From an uncultured Burkholderiales bacterium (lineage in GTDB: Bacteria; Pseudomonadota; Gammaproteobacteria; Burkholderiales; Burkholderiaceae_C), in assembly GCA_903932865.1 (NCBI GenBank), contig CAIZHQ010000007.1, positions 1 to 64,000 on the forward strand: a stretch of 64,000 bases of DNA. The letters are read 5' to 3'. Below the pieces are notes generated by a model, which saw only the letters and a program-made list of their open reading frames with translations, did no database searches and had not been told where the DNA came from. Both the position numbers and the translations under genes were made by a program. Shown here one piece after another: positions 17,519 through 25,920 of this stretch (position 1 is its first letter; each line of letters begins with the position of its first letter).

Positions 17519-19755
17519 ACGAAGTCAATGTGTTTGCGCAGCGGTAGCTCACGAATGCGCTTGCCGGTGGCGTTGAATATGGCGTTGGCCAGCGCTGGGG
17601 CCGCTGGGGGTGTGCCGGGTTCACCTACGCCGCGAATAGGGCCACCGCCTTCCAATACCCTCACGTGAATTTTCGGTGATTGACCCATGCGCACAGCTTC
17701 ATATTGGTGAAAGTTGGTTTGTTCTACAGCGCCGTTGGCGAAGGTAATCTCTCCGAACATGGCCGCACTCAAACCAAAGATCACACCTGATTGCAATTGG
17801 GATTCAATGTTGCGTGGGTCCAGCGCAGTGCCCACGTCGGCAGCCACGAAGACCTGGTCGATGCGGACGCCGTCCTTCGTGATTGAAACCTCCACGACCT
17901 CAGCGGTTGGCACGCCAAAGGATAAATGAAATGCAACTCCACGCCCGCGCCCTTTCGGTAACGGCTTGTCCCAGTTCGACATCTCAGCCACTGCCATCAG
18001 CACATTGCGAGATGACTCATGGTTGATCAAAGACAGGCGCAGTTTCATTGGATCGGTACCGGCCTGTGCTGCCAATTCGTCCATGAAGCACTCCATAAAA
18101 AAGCCGTTGTATGAATTGCCAACCGACCGCCAACTGGCGATGGGTAGCAGCGCAGGCGTTCGGTAGCCGGTAGCCCTGTAGTTAGGAATTCCATAAGGCT
18201 GGTCATAGGTCCCTTCGGCAATCAGTTTGTCAGGGCCGGGCATGGCGATGCCGAGTCGACCGCCCTGCGACTCCAGCACGGATGGGCTAGCCACTTGCAC
18301 ATCAAGGAGCTGCACAGTCGCCTCCGATGTGGCGCCGCGCATGCGACCCACTGCGGCAGGACGGTATTGATCTTGCGTCATGTCCTCTTTGCGATCCCAA
18401 GTCAGCTTGACCGGTTTGCCCTTCATTGCTTTCGCCAAGTGCACCGCTTGCAGGACGTAGTCGGATTCGGCACGTCGACCGAATCCGCCGCCCATGAGCT
18501 GCGTGTGCACGAATACCTTGCTTCTGTCCAGGCCTGCCAGGGCTGCAGCCTGGTCGCGGGCGACCGTTGGCGCCTGGGTTCCGGTCCAAATATCCAGCCG
18601 ATCTTCTTGCAGCCAGGCCACTGCATTCATCGGCTCCATCGTGGCATGCGCCAGGAAGGGGACCCGGTATTGCGCCTCCAGCATCTTGGCTGTGGGCAAG
18701 GCCTGGGTCACATCGCCGTCGTTGCGAATGCGGCTGTCCTGGTGCTTGTCAACAAAGGACGCATCTATCGCTTCCATGAACACAGCGGTCGTTGCGCCAT
18801 GAACAGGTCCGGCCCAGTCGCATTGAATCGCTTGCGCAGCCTGGAAGGCACGCCATGTGTTGTCGGCTATCACGCCCACACCACCAGGCAGCGCCACCAC
18901 CTTAAGAACACCCTTCATCGCCTTGGCGGCTGTCGCCTCAAAGCCCTTGATGGGTGCACCAATGGCTGGGTTCATGCGCACGGTGGCAAACACCATTCCA
19001 GGGAGTCGTATGTCAATGCCGAAGGTTGCCGCGCCAGTGCACTTGCCCACCATATCGACCCGTGGCATGTTCTTGCCCAGGTAGCGCCACTGCTCGCGGG
19101 GCTTGAGTGGCGGGTTGTCGGGCAACTGCACCTTGGCCGCAGCAAGGGCCAGCTCGGTGTAGGGCAGGCGTTTTCCGTCACTGGCGATCACGGCGCCGTC
19201 CGCCGTTTTGAGTGTGGCTGCATTCACCCCCAAACGTTCGGCCGCAGCGGCCACCAAGGCAAAGCGTGCCGCTGCGCCAGCGACACGCATTTTGTCAAAC
19301 GCATCGGGCACGCTGGATGAGCCGCCGGTGCCCTGAATGCCCATGAACTTGGCCAAGACGCCCATGGTGCCGCGCATACCCTCGGCCATGCGGCTGTGGT
19401 CCAGGGAAGCAAACGGAACGCCCTCCTGCAGGAGCGACCGGTTGTAATATGCAGCGCCCGGAGCACCATGTTCGACACGAATACTGTCCCAGGCAACGTC
19501 CAGCTCTTCGGCAACCAAGGCCGCCAATGTTGTGTGGATACCCTGTCCCATTTCTGCACGTGGGGTGATGATCGTGACGCCTTGCGCATCAATTCGCACA
19601 TAAGGGGTGATGGCGCTTGCCCCTTCGGGGAGCTCATTGAGGAGCGGGTTGGGGTGGGGCTGACGGTACTTGTAAACACCAAAAACCGCACCGCCCACCA
19701 CGGCTGCGGACCCGATCAAAAAACTGCGCCGCGCGATAGTCCTGAGGCGGCTCAT
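17515..19755 (-). CDS. Molybdenum hydroxylase large subunit (isoquinoline 1-oxidoreductase beta/aldehyde oxidase type)
   Basis: A 746-aa molybdopterin-binding subunit of the xanthine dehydrogenase superfamily, IorB-like. The ATG giving [15 protein letters not shown] overlaps the small-subunit stop and starts a twin-arginine leader (Arg9-Arg10), so the enzyme is probably exported folded with its partner. Cofactor motifs include [21 protein letters not shown], and catalytic Glu712 lies in [19 protein letters not shown]. The enzyme hydroxylates an N-heterocycle or aldehyde using water. No cytochrome subunit is encoded beside it, so the electron acceptor is unclear. Confidence 0.92.
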   Translation of the reverse strand: MSRLRTIARRSFLIGSAAVVGGAVFGVYKYRQPHPNPLLNELPEGASAITPYVRIDAQGVTIITPRAEMGQGIHTTLAALVAEELDVAWDSIRVEHGAPGAAYYNRSLLQEGVPFASLDHSRMAEGMRGTMGVLAKFMGIQGTGGSSSVPDAFDKMRVAGAAARFALVAAAAERLGVNAATLKTADGAVIASDGKRLPYTELALAAAKVQLPDNPPLKPREQWRYLGKNMPRVDMVGKCTGAATFGIDIRLPGMVFATVRMNPAIGAPIKGFEATAAKAMKGVLKVVALPGGVGVIADNTWRAFQAAQAIQCDWAGPVHGATTAVFMEAIDASFVDKHQDSRIRNDGDVTQALPTAKMLEAQYRVPFLAHATMEPMNAVAWLQEDRLDIWTGTQAPTVARDQAAALAGLDRSKVFVHTQLMGGGFGRRAESDYVLQAVHLAKAMKGKPVKLTWDRKEDMTQDQYRPAAVGRMRGATSEATVQLLDVQVASPSVLESQGGRLGIAMPGPDKLIAEGTYDQPYGIPNYRATGYRTPALLPIASWRSVGNSYNGFFMECFMDELAAQAGTDPMKLRLSLINHESSRNVLMAVAEMSNWDKPLPKGRGRGVAFHLSFGVPTAEVVEVSITKDGVRIDQVFVAADVGTALDPRNIESQLQSGVIFGLSAAMFGEITFANGAVEQTNFHQYEAVRMGQSPKIHVRVLEGGGPIRGVGEPGTPPAAPALANAIFNATGKRIRELPLRKHIDFV

Positions 19756-20216
19756 GCTGCGACTCCATTTATACGTTTTGCGGCATCGTGAATGGCTGCG
19801 CGGATACGAGGATAAGCGCCGCACCGACATAGGTTGCCAGACATCGCCAGATCGATTTCGTCATCGGTCGGGGACTTGACTTGGTTAAGTAGCGCGACTG
19901 CGCTCATGATCTGGCCAGACTGGCAGTAGCCGCACTGAGCCACTTGGTGATCGATCCAGGCCGCCTGCACCTTGTGCAGTGCATCTGGCTTACCCAGACC
20001 CTCGATGGTTGTCACTGCACCGCTAATGGTGCCGATAGGTGTCACGCAAGACCGAACTGGTGTGCCGTCTACGAGGACCGTACACGCACCACACAAGGCC
20101 ATGCCACAGCCATACTTGGTGCCTGGCAGGTTCAACTCCTCCCGTAGCGCCCACAGCAGAGGCATTTCAGATTCCACATTCATTTCGTGTGGCTTGCCGT
20201 TCACAATCAACTTCAT
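19752..20216 (-). CDS. Molybdenum hydroxylase small subunit, two [2Fe-2S] clusters
   Basis: A 154-aa iron-sulfur subunit. The plant-ferredoxin cluster ligands are Cys37, Cys42, Cys45 and Cys57 (CGMALCGAC...C); the second cluster uses Cys95, Cys98, Cys130 and Cys132 (CGYC...CRC). The true start is the ATG with AAGGA upstream giving [10 protein letters not shown]; the much longer frame runs antisense through the MerR gene and is spurious. It overlaps the large subunit by ATGA and passes electrons from the molybdenum site. Confidence 0.94.
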   Translation of the reverse strand: MKLIVNGKPHEMNVESEMPLLWALREELNLPGTKYGCGMALCGACTVLVDGTPVRSCVTPIGTISGAVTTIEGLGKPDALHKVQAAWIDHQVAQCGYCQSGQIMSAVALLNQVKSPTDDEIDLAMSGNLCRCGAYPRIRAAIHDAAKRINGVAA

Positions 20217-20220
20217 AAGA

Positions 20221-20370
20221 TCAATCCTTTTGGAAATTTTTGGTAACGCTGCGTGTTGCCAACACGAGTTGGTAGCCGTCTTGAGCAACGTGATTGGCCA
20301 GCGCCATGACGGCGCCTGAGAAGGCGCCAGTGATGAGTGCTGTTTTGTGGGGTGTGGGGGCTGTGGCCAA
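20221..20370 (-). pseudogene. SDR N-terminal stub in the hydroxylase leader
   Basis: A TTG-started 49-codon frame with GGAG upstream encodes a truncated Rossmann start: [17 protein letters not shown] then [15 protein letters not shown], comparable to TGxxxGIG...LA..G..LVL.AR in short-chain dehydrogenases. It stops four bases before the iron-sulfur gene. The rest of a normal 250-aa SDR is missing, and the glycine motif has Val where Ile-Gly would be. I read it as a deletion remnant that may still act as a translated leader. Confidence 0.55.
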
Positions 20371-20406
20371 GATAAATCTCCAAAGGTGGTTTTGCCGATG
20401 GAAGGA

Positions 20407-20437
20407 TTTAAAACCCGGTACCTAGGTGCCATGTCAA
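20407..20437 (-). promoter_or_regulatory. MerR-type promoter for the molybdenum hydroxylase operon
   Basis: On the minus strand TTGACA and TTTAAA are separated by exactly 19 bp, and the spacer carries the near-perfect dyad GGCACC-TA-GGTACC. An overlong 19-bp spacer with an operator inside it is the known architecture of promoters activated by MerR regulators. The divergent MerR gene starts 134 bp away. Confidence 0.65.
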
Positions 20438-20474
20438 GGGATTTAATTGTTTTAATTAAGGTTGGTGAAACTCC

Positions 20475-20505
20475 TTGACTCGGCACTGGCGTGCCAAAAT
20501 TAAAA
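20475..20505 (+). promoter_or_regulatory. Probable MerR-type promoter for the merR-family gene itself
   Basis: TTGACT and TTAAAA on the plus strand are separated by 19 bp containing the dyad GGCAC-TGGC-GTGCC. The half-sites match those of the opposite promoter (GGCAC then GT(G/A)CC), which suggests one regulator binds both. The -10 match is modest. Confidence 0.5.
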
Positions 20506-20570
20506 CGATTTGACAATGCATAAAAACAACCCTGTTCCCAGCTCGAACCGCCACCCCACAACAGCAAAAT

Positions 20571-21032
20571 ATGAAAACAATCATCAATGAGAATGATTTC
20601 AAGTCGCTGCAGACGACCAGCGCATTGTGTAAAGCGGCTAACGTCACCCGGGGTCAATTGCGTTTGTATGAGACAGTGGGTTTGATTGCGCCGCAGTGTC
20701 GAACCGAAGCCGGTTATCGCCAATATGGCAGCGACACCATGAACCGGCTCAAGGCCATCATGCATATGAAAGAACTCGGCTTCACGCTTGCCGAAATCGC
20801 GCTGCTGCTCTCCGATCGCGATTACGGCGGGTTCGATGAGCCCGCAATTAAGCGCCTGGCTGAAGAGGTCCTGTCCAAAATCGATGAACGCATTGCCGGT
20901 CTGCAAGTCATAAGAGGCTATGTTGCACCCGTTGCCGTGGGTGACATGGGTGTGCTTGAGGATGAAGACTGCAACTTCGTTATTGATTTCATGACCGCTT
21001 TGTCCACAGATAAATCCAAACAACACGCTTGA
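20571..21032 (+). CDS. MerR-family transcriptional regulator
   Basis: A 153-aa MerR regulator. The N-terminal winged helix is clear ([62 protein letters not shown], residues 19-80) and is followed by a coiled-coil dimerisation helix. The C-terminal effector part is short and has a single Cys (DEDCNF), not the paired cysteines of metal sensors, so a small organic inducer is more likely. It is divergent from the molybdenum hydroxylase genes, its likely target. Confidence 0.9.
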   Translation: MKTIINENDFKSLQTTSALCKAANVTRGQLRLYETVGLIAPQCRTEAGYRQYGSDTMNRLKAIMHMKELGFTLAEIALLLSDRDYGGFDEPAIKRLAEEVLSKIDERIAGLQVIRGYVAPVAVGDMGVLEDEDCNFVIDFMTALSTDKSKQHA

Positions 21033-21590
21033 ACTGGTCAGCGAAAGTTGATCGTGCACTCAAGTGGTTTAAGTCGGCATGGCAAACCTACCCAAGCAAT
21101 CCGACTTCAGGTTGGTTTGTGAGTCCTGCTTGCCAAGTCCTATTCAGGCTCAGTAATTAGGCTCTTACCAACTACCAAAGCGCTGTCCTCAACGCCCCAG
21201 TAATCCCCTCGTCCCAAATCCATGAGCTCTAAAAATTGCGAAAGAGCCGAATAACGCTTTGCATCGTATTACCGCTATGAGCCGGCTTTTGCTGGTCGCA
21301 AATTTGCTGCGATGGTCTGCTTACAGCCTGAACCGGACTTCAAGGGTAAAAATACCAACGACAGCCATTACCAGAAGCCGACCGCTAAATCTTGGGCAAT
21401 GCCTCGTGTAGTTGTTAAAAATAAAACGCTCAAAAACCAATAAGTCAGAGTGCCGCGTTCCCACTCAACTTCTCTGCAGCTTATTTGGACTAAAAAAATT
21501 GACCTTTGCTGTGAGGAACCACCATGAAGCTATCCCCCCACCCCCATGGTCTTGGGGGGCCTGTAGGGGGTAGGAACAAGTGTGTTGTGG
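21033..21590. other. Noncoding stretch with coding debris
   Basis: No supportable gene. A start-less plus-strand frame of about 60 codons ends at the TAA at 21441 and contains ...RKFAAMVCLQPEPDFKGK...; it looks like decayed coding sequence of unknown origin. AAGTCGG (from 21072) and CCGACTT form widely spaced inverted arms. The base composition looks more AT-rich than in the flanking operons. A short plus-strand ORF at 21524-21766 spans the repeat array and is not credible. Confidence 0.4.
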
Positions 21591-21718
21591 CTACTATCAC
21601 CAACTACTGTCATGCGGATCTACTATCAAGTGTGACTACTATCACCCAGCCCGAGATGCCTACTATCACTGCTGGCGCACCTACTATCATGGGAAATTCG
21701 GTTCGAGACTACTATCAC
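21591..21718. repeat. Array of seven CTACTATCAY direct repeats
   Basis: The decamer CTACTATCA(C/T/A) begins at 21591, 21604 (CTACTGTCAT), 21620, 21636, 21660, 21681 and 21709. All copies are in the same orientation, with unrelated 3-18 bp spacers. Read on the minus strand the unit is GTGATAGTAG. Such clusters are typical of multiple protein-binding sites: transposase sites at a transposon end, iterons, or a regulator array. It lies between the MerR gene and tRNA-Ser, with no gene of its own. Confidence 0.8.
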
Positions 21719-21820
21719 CACAATCATGCGGGGGGCGGCATTAAAAATGACGCGCCCGTTCACTGACGGCTCGATTGAACCACCTTAGAAAGGTGCGAGA
21801 ACAGTGCCGCTACCGTTGAA

Positions 21821-21844
21821 AAAATGGCCTACAAAATGGCCTAC
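21821..21844. repeat. Tandem duplicated 12-mer near tRNA-Ser
   Basis: AAAATGGCCTAC occurs twice with no gap, 44 bp downstream of the tRNA-Ser 3' end. Short tandem repeats at this position resemble integrase arm sites or a junction scar of an element inserted at the tRNA. No integrase gene is in the window, so the role is open. Confidence 0.6.
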
Positions 21845-21851
21845 AGAAACG

Positions 21852-21877
21852 AAAAATGCGCCAGAAGGCGCATTTTT
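21852..21877 (-). terminator. Rho-independent terminator of tRNA-Ser
   Basis: AAAAATGCGCC and GGCGCATTTTT form an 11-bp stem with an AGAA tetraloop, symmetrical enough to work in both directions. It lies 10 bp beyond the tRNA 3' end and should end its transcript. Confidence 0.85.
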
Positions 21878-21887
21878 ACTGGGTCGC

Positions 21888-21975
21888 TGGCGGAAGCGGT
21901 GAGATTCGAACTCACGGACCCTTTAGAGTCGCCGGTTTTCAAGACCGGTGCAATCGACCACTCTGCCACGCTTCC
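21888..21975 (-). tRNA. tRNA-Ser, anticodon UGA
   Basis: An 88-nt class II tRNA. The acceptor stem GGAAGCG pairs with CGCTTCC, followed by discriminator G and encoded CCA. The anticodon loop CTTGAAA gives UGA, reading UCA/UCG serine codons. A long variable arm (GACTCTAAAGGGTC) and T-loop TTCGAAT are present. The 3' end points to the accessory block at lower coordinates, a usual side for island insertion. Confidence 0.96.
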
Positions 21976-22036
21976 TTGGGGTGAGATTGTAGCCTTATCA
22001 AGGGGGGCAGCCCGAGAGCGCCCCCTGTTGAAAGCA

Positions 22037-23209
22037 TTATTTGCTGCCGGGTGCGGCCACTTGAACCCACTTGCCGCCTTTGATCTGGTCAATGGAGACC
22101 ATCTCTGGCCCAACATGATTGTTGGTGAAGCTTTGTCGCGTGAAGGTGGTGAAGTCCTGGTGGGCCACAGCGGGCATGGCCTTGGCCAAACCTGCCGAGC
22201 TCAGGTTGCGCCCGGCAGCTTGCAGGCCCGCAATGAACCAGGAGGTGTAGGAGTACGCATTGGCTGCGTTCTCATCGGCGTCCATGTTGAACTTGGTTTT
22301 GAAGTCGGCCATGAATTTCTTGGCCACCGGATCGCTGCTGTCGGCCTCGTGGAGTTTCCAGCCACCGATGCCATAAAGGCCTTCGACACTGTCTTTGCCC
22401 AATCGGGCCACGATGCTGGAGCGACCAGGAATGGTGGTCAATACCTTGACTTGCGACCAGTTGAGCTTTTTCACTTCGCTCATGACGCCCAGGGTTTCAC
22501 GCACCACGGTGCCTGCCACAATCAGGTCGACGTTGGCGGCCTTCATTTTGGCCACTTGGGATGAAAAATCGATGTCCCCCACTTTGTAAGCCGCTTCTGC
22601 CGCGACTGTGAAGCCACCGGCTTTGAGTGCCTGGTTGATGCCGCCACGCACCAGATCACCAAACGGGCCTTCCTGGTAAATCACGCCGACTTTTTGGGTT
22701 TTCCAGTTGTTCACGGCCCAGCTCAGCGCCGTGGCGGTGGTGGTGTCGTAGTTCATCACGGTGGTGAACAGCAAAGGGCTGTTGCCACTGACCTTCTGAA
22801 TGATGCCCGATGCACCCCATGGGGCAAAGACCATGACGCCTGCATCGTTGGCGAGTTTGACGGTGGCTGCATTGGGCCCGGAGCCAAAGGGGTTGACGAT
22901 GGCAAACACGTTGTCGCTTTTGATCAGCTTTTGCACGGCCCGCACCGCCAGTTGGGGCTGGCTGCCGTTGTCTTCCACAATCAGCCTGATCCTGCGGCCA
23001 TGAACCCCACCTGCGGCGTTGAGTTCGTCAATGCGCAGCTGCATGCCGTTGCGCAGCATGGGCATGCCGGGGGCGGCTGGGCCTGACAAGTCGATGTGGG
23101 TGCCGATCACGATTTCGTTGTCGCTCACCCCTTGGGTGGTTTGGGCTTGCACCCCGCTGGCCAGCATGCCAGTGGTGGCGAGGATTAGAAGTCTTCGGTT
23201 CAATTTCAT
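22037..23209 (-). CDS. Branched-chain-type ABC importer, periplasmic binding protein
   Basis: A 390-aa LivK-type receptor. The signal peptide LLILATTGMLASGVQA ends at an Ala-x-Ala-like site, and the mature protein begins TTQGVSDNEIVIGTHIDLSGPAAPGMP. It is the last gene of the 15-gene operon, 73 bp after the acyl-CoA synthetase. With LivF, LivG, LivM and LivH upstream it completes a second full importer. The operon context points to a hydrophobic acid or cleavage-pathway substrate, not an amino acid. Confidence 0.92.
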   Translation of the reverse strand: MKLNRRLLILATTGMLASGVQAQTTQGVSDNEIVIGTHIDLSGPAAPGMPMLRNGMQLRIDELNAAGGVHGRRIRLIVEDNGSQPQLAVRAVQKLIKSDNVFAIVNPFGSGPNAATVKLANDAGVMVFAPWGASGIIQKVSGNSPLLFTTVMNYDTTTATALSWAVNNWKTQKVGVIYQEGPFGDLVRGGINQALKAGGFTVAAEAAYKVGDIDFSSQVAKMKAANVDLIVAGTVVRETLGVMSEVKKLNWSQVKVLTTIPGRSSIVARLGKDSVEGLYGIGGWKLHEADSSDPVAKKFMADFKTKFNMDADENAANAYSYTSWFIAGLQAAGRNLSSAGLAKAMPAVAHQDFTTFTRQSFTNNHVGPEMVSIDQIKGGKWVQVAAPGSK

Positions 23210-23282
23210 GGTGGTCTCCTGATGGTTAAAAGATAGTCTCTAGGCCTGGTTTGCGCATGCGTGCTTACCCTGAGCGGCCACC

Positions 23283-25130
23283 TCAGTTCGGGTACATGCT
23301 GTCAATCAACGCCGCATATTTGCTGGCAATGACTTTGCGTTTGAGTTTCATGGTCGGGGTGAGCTCTTCGTCCTCGGCGGTGAGCAGCTCGGAGATGATT
23401 TTGAAAGACTTGATTTGCTCGACCCGTGCCAGTTGGGGGTTGATGCGTTCGATTTCGCTGTGGATCAGGGCGATCACTTCGGGGGCTCGCGTGAGGCTGC
23501 CAAAGTCGGTGTAGGGCACTTGGTGCTCCTGTGCATAACGGGCCACATGTTCCTGGTCGATCATGACCAGGCAAGTGAGGTATTTGCGGCCATCGCCAAT
23601 GACCACGGCATCGGTGATGTAGGGGCTGAACTTGAGCAGGCTCTCGATGTGGCTGGGGGTGATGTTCTTGCCGCCCGAGGTGATCAGGATGTCCTTGATG
23701 CGGTCGCGAATGGCCAGGTAGCCCTCGGCATTGATTTCGCCGCAATCGCCGGTGTGCAGCCAGCCTTCATCGTCCAGACTTTCCCGTGTTTTGTCGGGCA
23801 GGTTCCAGTAACCGCCAAACACGTTGGGGCCACGCACCAACACCTCGTTGTCCTTGCCAATTTGAATTTCGGTGCCTGGGGCTTTGACACCCGCCCAGCC
23901 CAGACGAATGGCGCCTTTGGGCGTGGCGGTGCAAAAGCCGGTGGTTTCGGTCATGCCGAAGGCTTCGCGCAGTTCGATGCCGCAGCCCAAATACCAGCGG
24001 ATCAAATCTGGGGGGACCGGCGCGGCACCGGTGAGCGCACTTTTGACGTTTTGCAAGCCCAAGAAAATCCGGACATTGCGCAAGGCCAGCCACTGCATGG
24101 CCCTGAGCAAAAGACCGGGTGGGGGGGTGGCTTGGCCCTGCAGTTGGGCTTCGACCCTGGCCGCACCCATGGCGCGTGTGGTGTGGTAAGCCCAACGGGC
24201 CGGTGCAATGGCATCGCGCATGAACAGGTCGATTTGGGAGTACATTTTTTCCCAGAAGCGGGGCGGTGCGAACACCAGATGCGGGGCCACCTCACGCATG
24301 TCGTTGAACACCGTGCCCGAGTTTTCCGGAAAGTGGACCACCAGCCCCAAAGCCAAGGGGTTGTAGACCGAGGACATGCGCTCGGCGATGTGGCAAAGCG
24401 GCAAAAAGGACACCGATTTGTCACCCGGCTGGATGTCCAGGTAGTCGGTGGCCAGGCTCAGTTGAAAGACCAAGTTGCGGTTGAGGGTCATGGCCCCCTT
24501 GGGTGCCCCCGTGGTGCCCGAGGTGTAGACCAAAAAAGCCAAGTCCTGGGCTTGGGTGGTGTCGATCGATTCGTCAAACAGGGCTTGTCGGGTTTGCGCC
24601 AAGGCTATTCCATGCGCTAGGAATTCATCAAAAAATTCTACATCGGGATCAGAAAAGCCTCGCAGGCCTTCGCGGTCCATCACCACAATGCGCTGCAGCT
24701 GCGGGCATTGGGCGCGAATCTCCATGGCCTTGTCGAGTTGCTCCTGGTTTTCAACAAACAGCAATCGGCTGCCCGAGTCCATCAGAATGTGTTGCAGCTG
24801 ACCCGCCGAAGAGGTGGGGTAAACGCCGTTGCCAACCAGGCCCATGCATTGGGCACCCATGTCGACGTAGAGCCATTCGGGTCGGTTTTCGGCCAGCACG
24901 CAGACCACTTGCCCGCGTTCAAGCCCCAGGGCTTGCATGGCCAAGCCGGTTGCCCGCGCGCGGGCAAAGTATTCGCCCCATGTCGTGCTTTGCCACAGGC
25001 CCCTTTGCTTGTAGCGCAAGGCCGGTTGATCGGCCCAGGTGCGACAGCGCTGGCGAAAGACTTTGGCAGGCGTGTCTTCGCCAAGATAGGAGATGGCGGC
25101 GGTAGCGTTCATGGTGTCTGAGGTGTTCAT
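23283..25130 (-). CDS. Long-chain-type acyl-CoA synthetase (AMP-forming)
   Basis: A 615-aa ANL-superfamily ligase that activates a carboxylic acid to its CoA thioester through an acyl-AMP. The AMP loop is VYTSGTTGAPKGAM, the adenine-binding region includes EAFGMTETTGFC, and the hinge/A8 region is WLHTGDCGEINAEGYLAIRDRIKDILITSGGKNITPSHIE. Length and the C-terminal PTMKLKRKVI Lys region fit the FadD15/long-chain group. It supplies the CoA entry step for the two thiolases of this operon. The ATG codons at 25130 and six codons later are both possible starts. Confidence 0.93.
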   Translation of the reverse strand: MNTSDTMNATAAISYLGEDTPAKVFRQRCRTWADQPALRYKQRGLWQSTTWGEYFARARATGLAMQALGLERGQVVCVLAENRPEWLYVDMGAQCMGLVGNGVYPTSSAGQLQHILMDSGSRLLFVENQEQLDKAMEIRAQCPQLQRIVVMDREGLRGFSDPDVEFFDEFLAHGIALAQTRQALFDESIDTTQAQDLAFLVYTSGTTGAPKGAMTLNRNLVFQLSLATDYLDIQPGDKSVSFLPLCHIAERMSSVYNPLALGLVVHFPENSGTVFNDMREVAPHLVFAPPRFWEKMYSQIDLFMRDAIAPARWAYHTTRAMGAARVEAQLQGQATPPPGLLLRAMQWLALRNVRIFLGLQNVKSALTGAAPVPPDLIRWYLGCGIELREAFGMTETTGFCTATPKGAIRLGWAGVKAPGTEIQIGKDNEVLVRGPNVFGGYWNLPDKTRESLDDEGWLHTGDCGEINAEGYLAIRDRIKDILITSGGKNITPSHIESLLKFSPYITDAVVIGDGRKYLTCLVMIDQEHVARYAQEHQVPYTDFGSLTRAPEVIALIHSEIERINPQLARVEQIKSFKIISELLTAEDEELTPTMKLKRKVIASKYAALIDSMYPN

Positions 25131-25141
25131 GGTGTGCAGTT

Positions 25142-25918
25142 TCAGCGCCAGGTTTTGCGGCGTTTCCAGCGTTGCGAAGTGCCGCTGATGCCTTGGGTGC
25201 TGTGACCGCCCAGATAGGCTTCGCGCACATCGGCTTTTTGACTCAACACGGCGCAGCTGTCGGCCGCCACGATGCGGCCCAGTTCCATGATGTAGCCATA
25301 GTCCGCATGCGCCAGTGCAATGGCGGCGTTTTGTTCCACCACCAAAACTGCGGTGCCCGTTTCCTGGCGGATGCGGCTGATGATGTTGAAGATTTCTTTG
25401 GTCAGCAAGGGCGACAGACCCAACGAGGGCTCATCGAGCATCAGCAGTTGTGGTTGCGCCATGTAGGCGCGGCCGATGGCCAGCATCTGCTGCTCGCCTC
25501 CGGACAACAAGCCAGCGTGTTGTTGCGCCCGTTCCAGCAAACGCGGAAACCATTGAAAGACGCGCTCCAGGTCTTGTCGAATCGCATCGGCGTCGCGGCG
25601 TGTGTAGGCCCCCATGTTGAGGTTTTCGCGCACACTGAGGAAGGGGTAGATTTGGCGACCTTCGGGCACCAGCACCAGACCCCGTCGGCAGACCTCATCG
25701 GCATCAAGTCCGTGAATGGCTTGGTCGTTCAGCAGGACTTGGCCTTTGAACGGGTCGATCACCCCGGCCAAGGTGTTGAGCAAGGTGGTTTTGCCCGCCC
25801 CATTGGCCCCCAGCACCGTGACCATTTGTCCTTTTACAACCTGCAGGTTGACCCCTTGCATGGCCGCAATGGGGCCGTACCAGGTTTCCAGGTTGCGTAC
25901 TTCCAGCAAGGCACTCAT
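25142..25918 (-). CDS. ABC importer ATPase, LivF type (second system)
   Basis: A 258-aa ATPase with Walker A GANGAGKT, signature LSGGEQQMLAIGRAYM and Walker B LLMLDEPSLGLSPLL. I chose the ATG giving MSALLEVRNLETWYG, two bases after the LivG stop; the longer frame lies inside livG. The C-terminus extends about 18 basic residues beyond the usual AYLGG end, which is slightly unusual. It couples ATP hydrolysis to import. Confidence 0.92.
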   Translation of the reverse strand: MSALLEVRNLETWYGPIAAMQGVNLQVVKGQMVTVLGANGAGKTTLLNTLAGVIDPFKGQVLLNDQAIHGLDADEVCRRGLVLVPEGRQIYPFLSVRENLNMGAYTRRDADAIRQDLERVFQWFPRLLERAQQHAGLLSGGEQQMLAIGRAYMAQPQLLMLDEPSLGLSPLLTKEIFNIISRIRQETGTAVLVVEQNAAIALAHADYGYIMELGRIVAADSCAVLSQKADVREAYLGGHSTQGISGTSQRWKRRKTWR

Positions 25919-25920
25919 GC

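Noticed and set aside
20217-21059. N-terminal extension of the iron-sulfur subunit frame up to 435 aa
   Set aside because: It runs antisense through the MerR gene and its promoters, while the ATG at 20216 has a good ribosome site and gives the normal 154-aa length.
21591-21718. CRISPR array
   Set aside because: Repeats are only 10 bp and spacers 3-18 bp, irregular, with no cas genes nearby.
21524-21766. 80-codon plus-strand ORF over the decamer array
   Set aside because: Its sequence simply reflects the repeats, and there is no ribosome site or family similarity.
21824-22564. 246-codon plus-strand ORF
   Set aside because: It runs through the tRNA-Ser gene and antisense to the binding-protein gene.
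23415-24620. 401-codon plus-strand open frame
   Set aside because: Antisense to the acyl-CoA synthetase with no recognisable family; other long plus-strand frames at 18295-19320, 31879-33072, 33120-34175 and 40026-41093 are rejected for the same reason.
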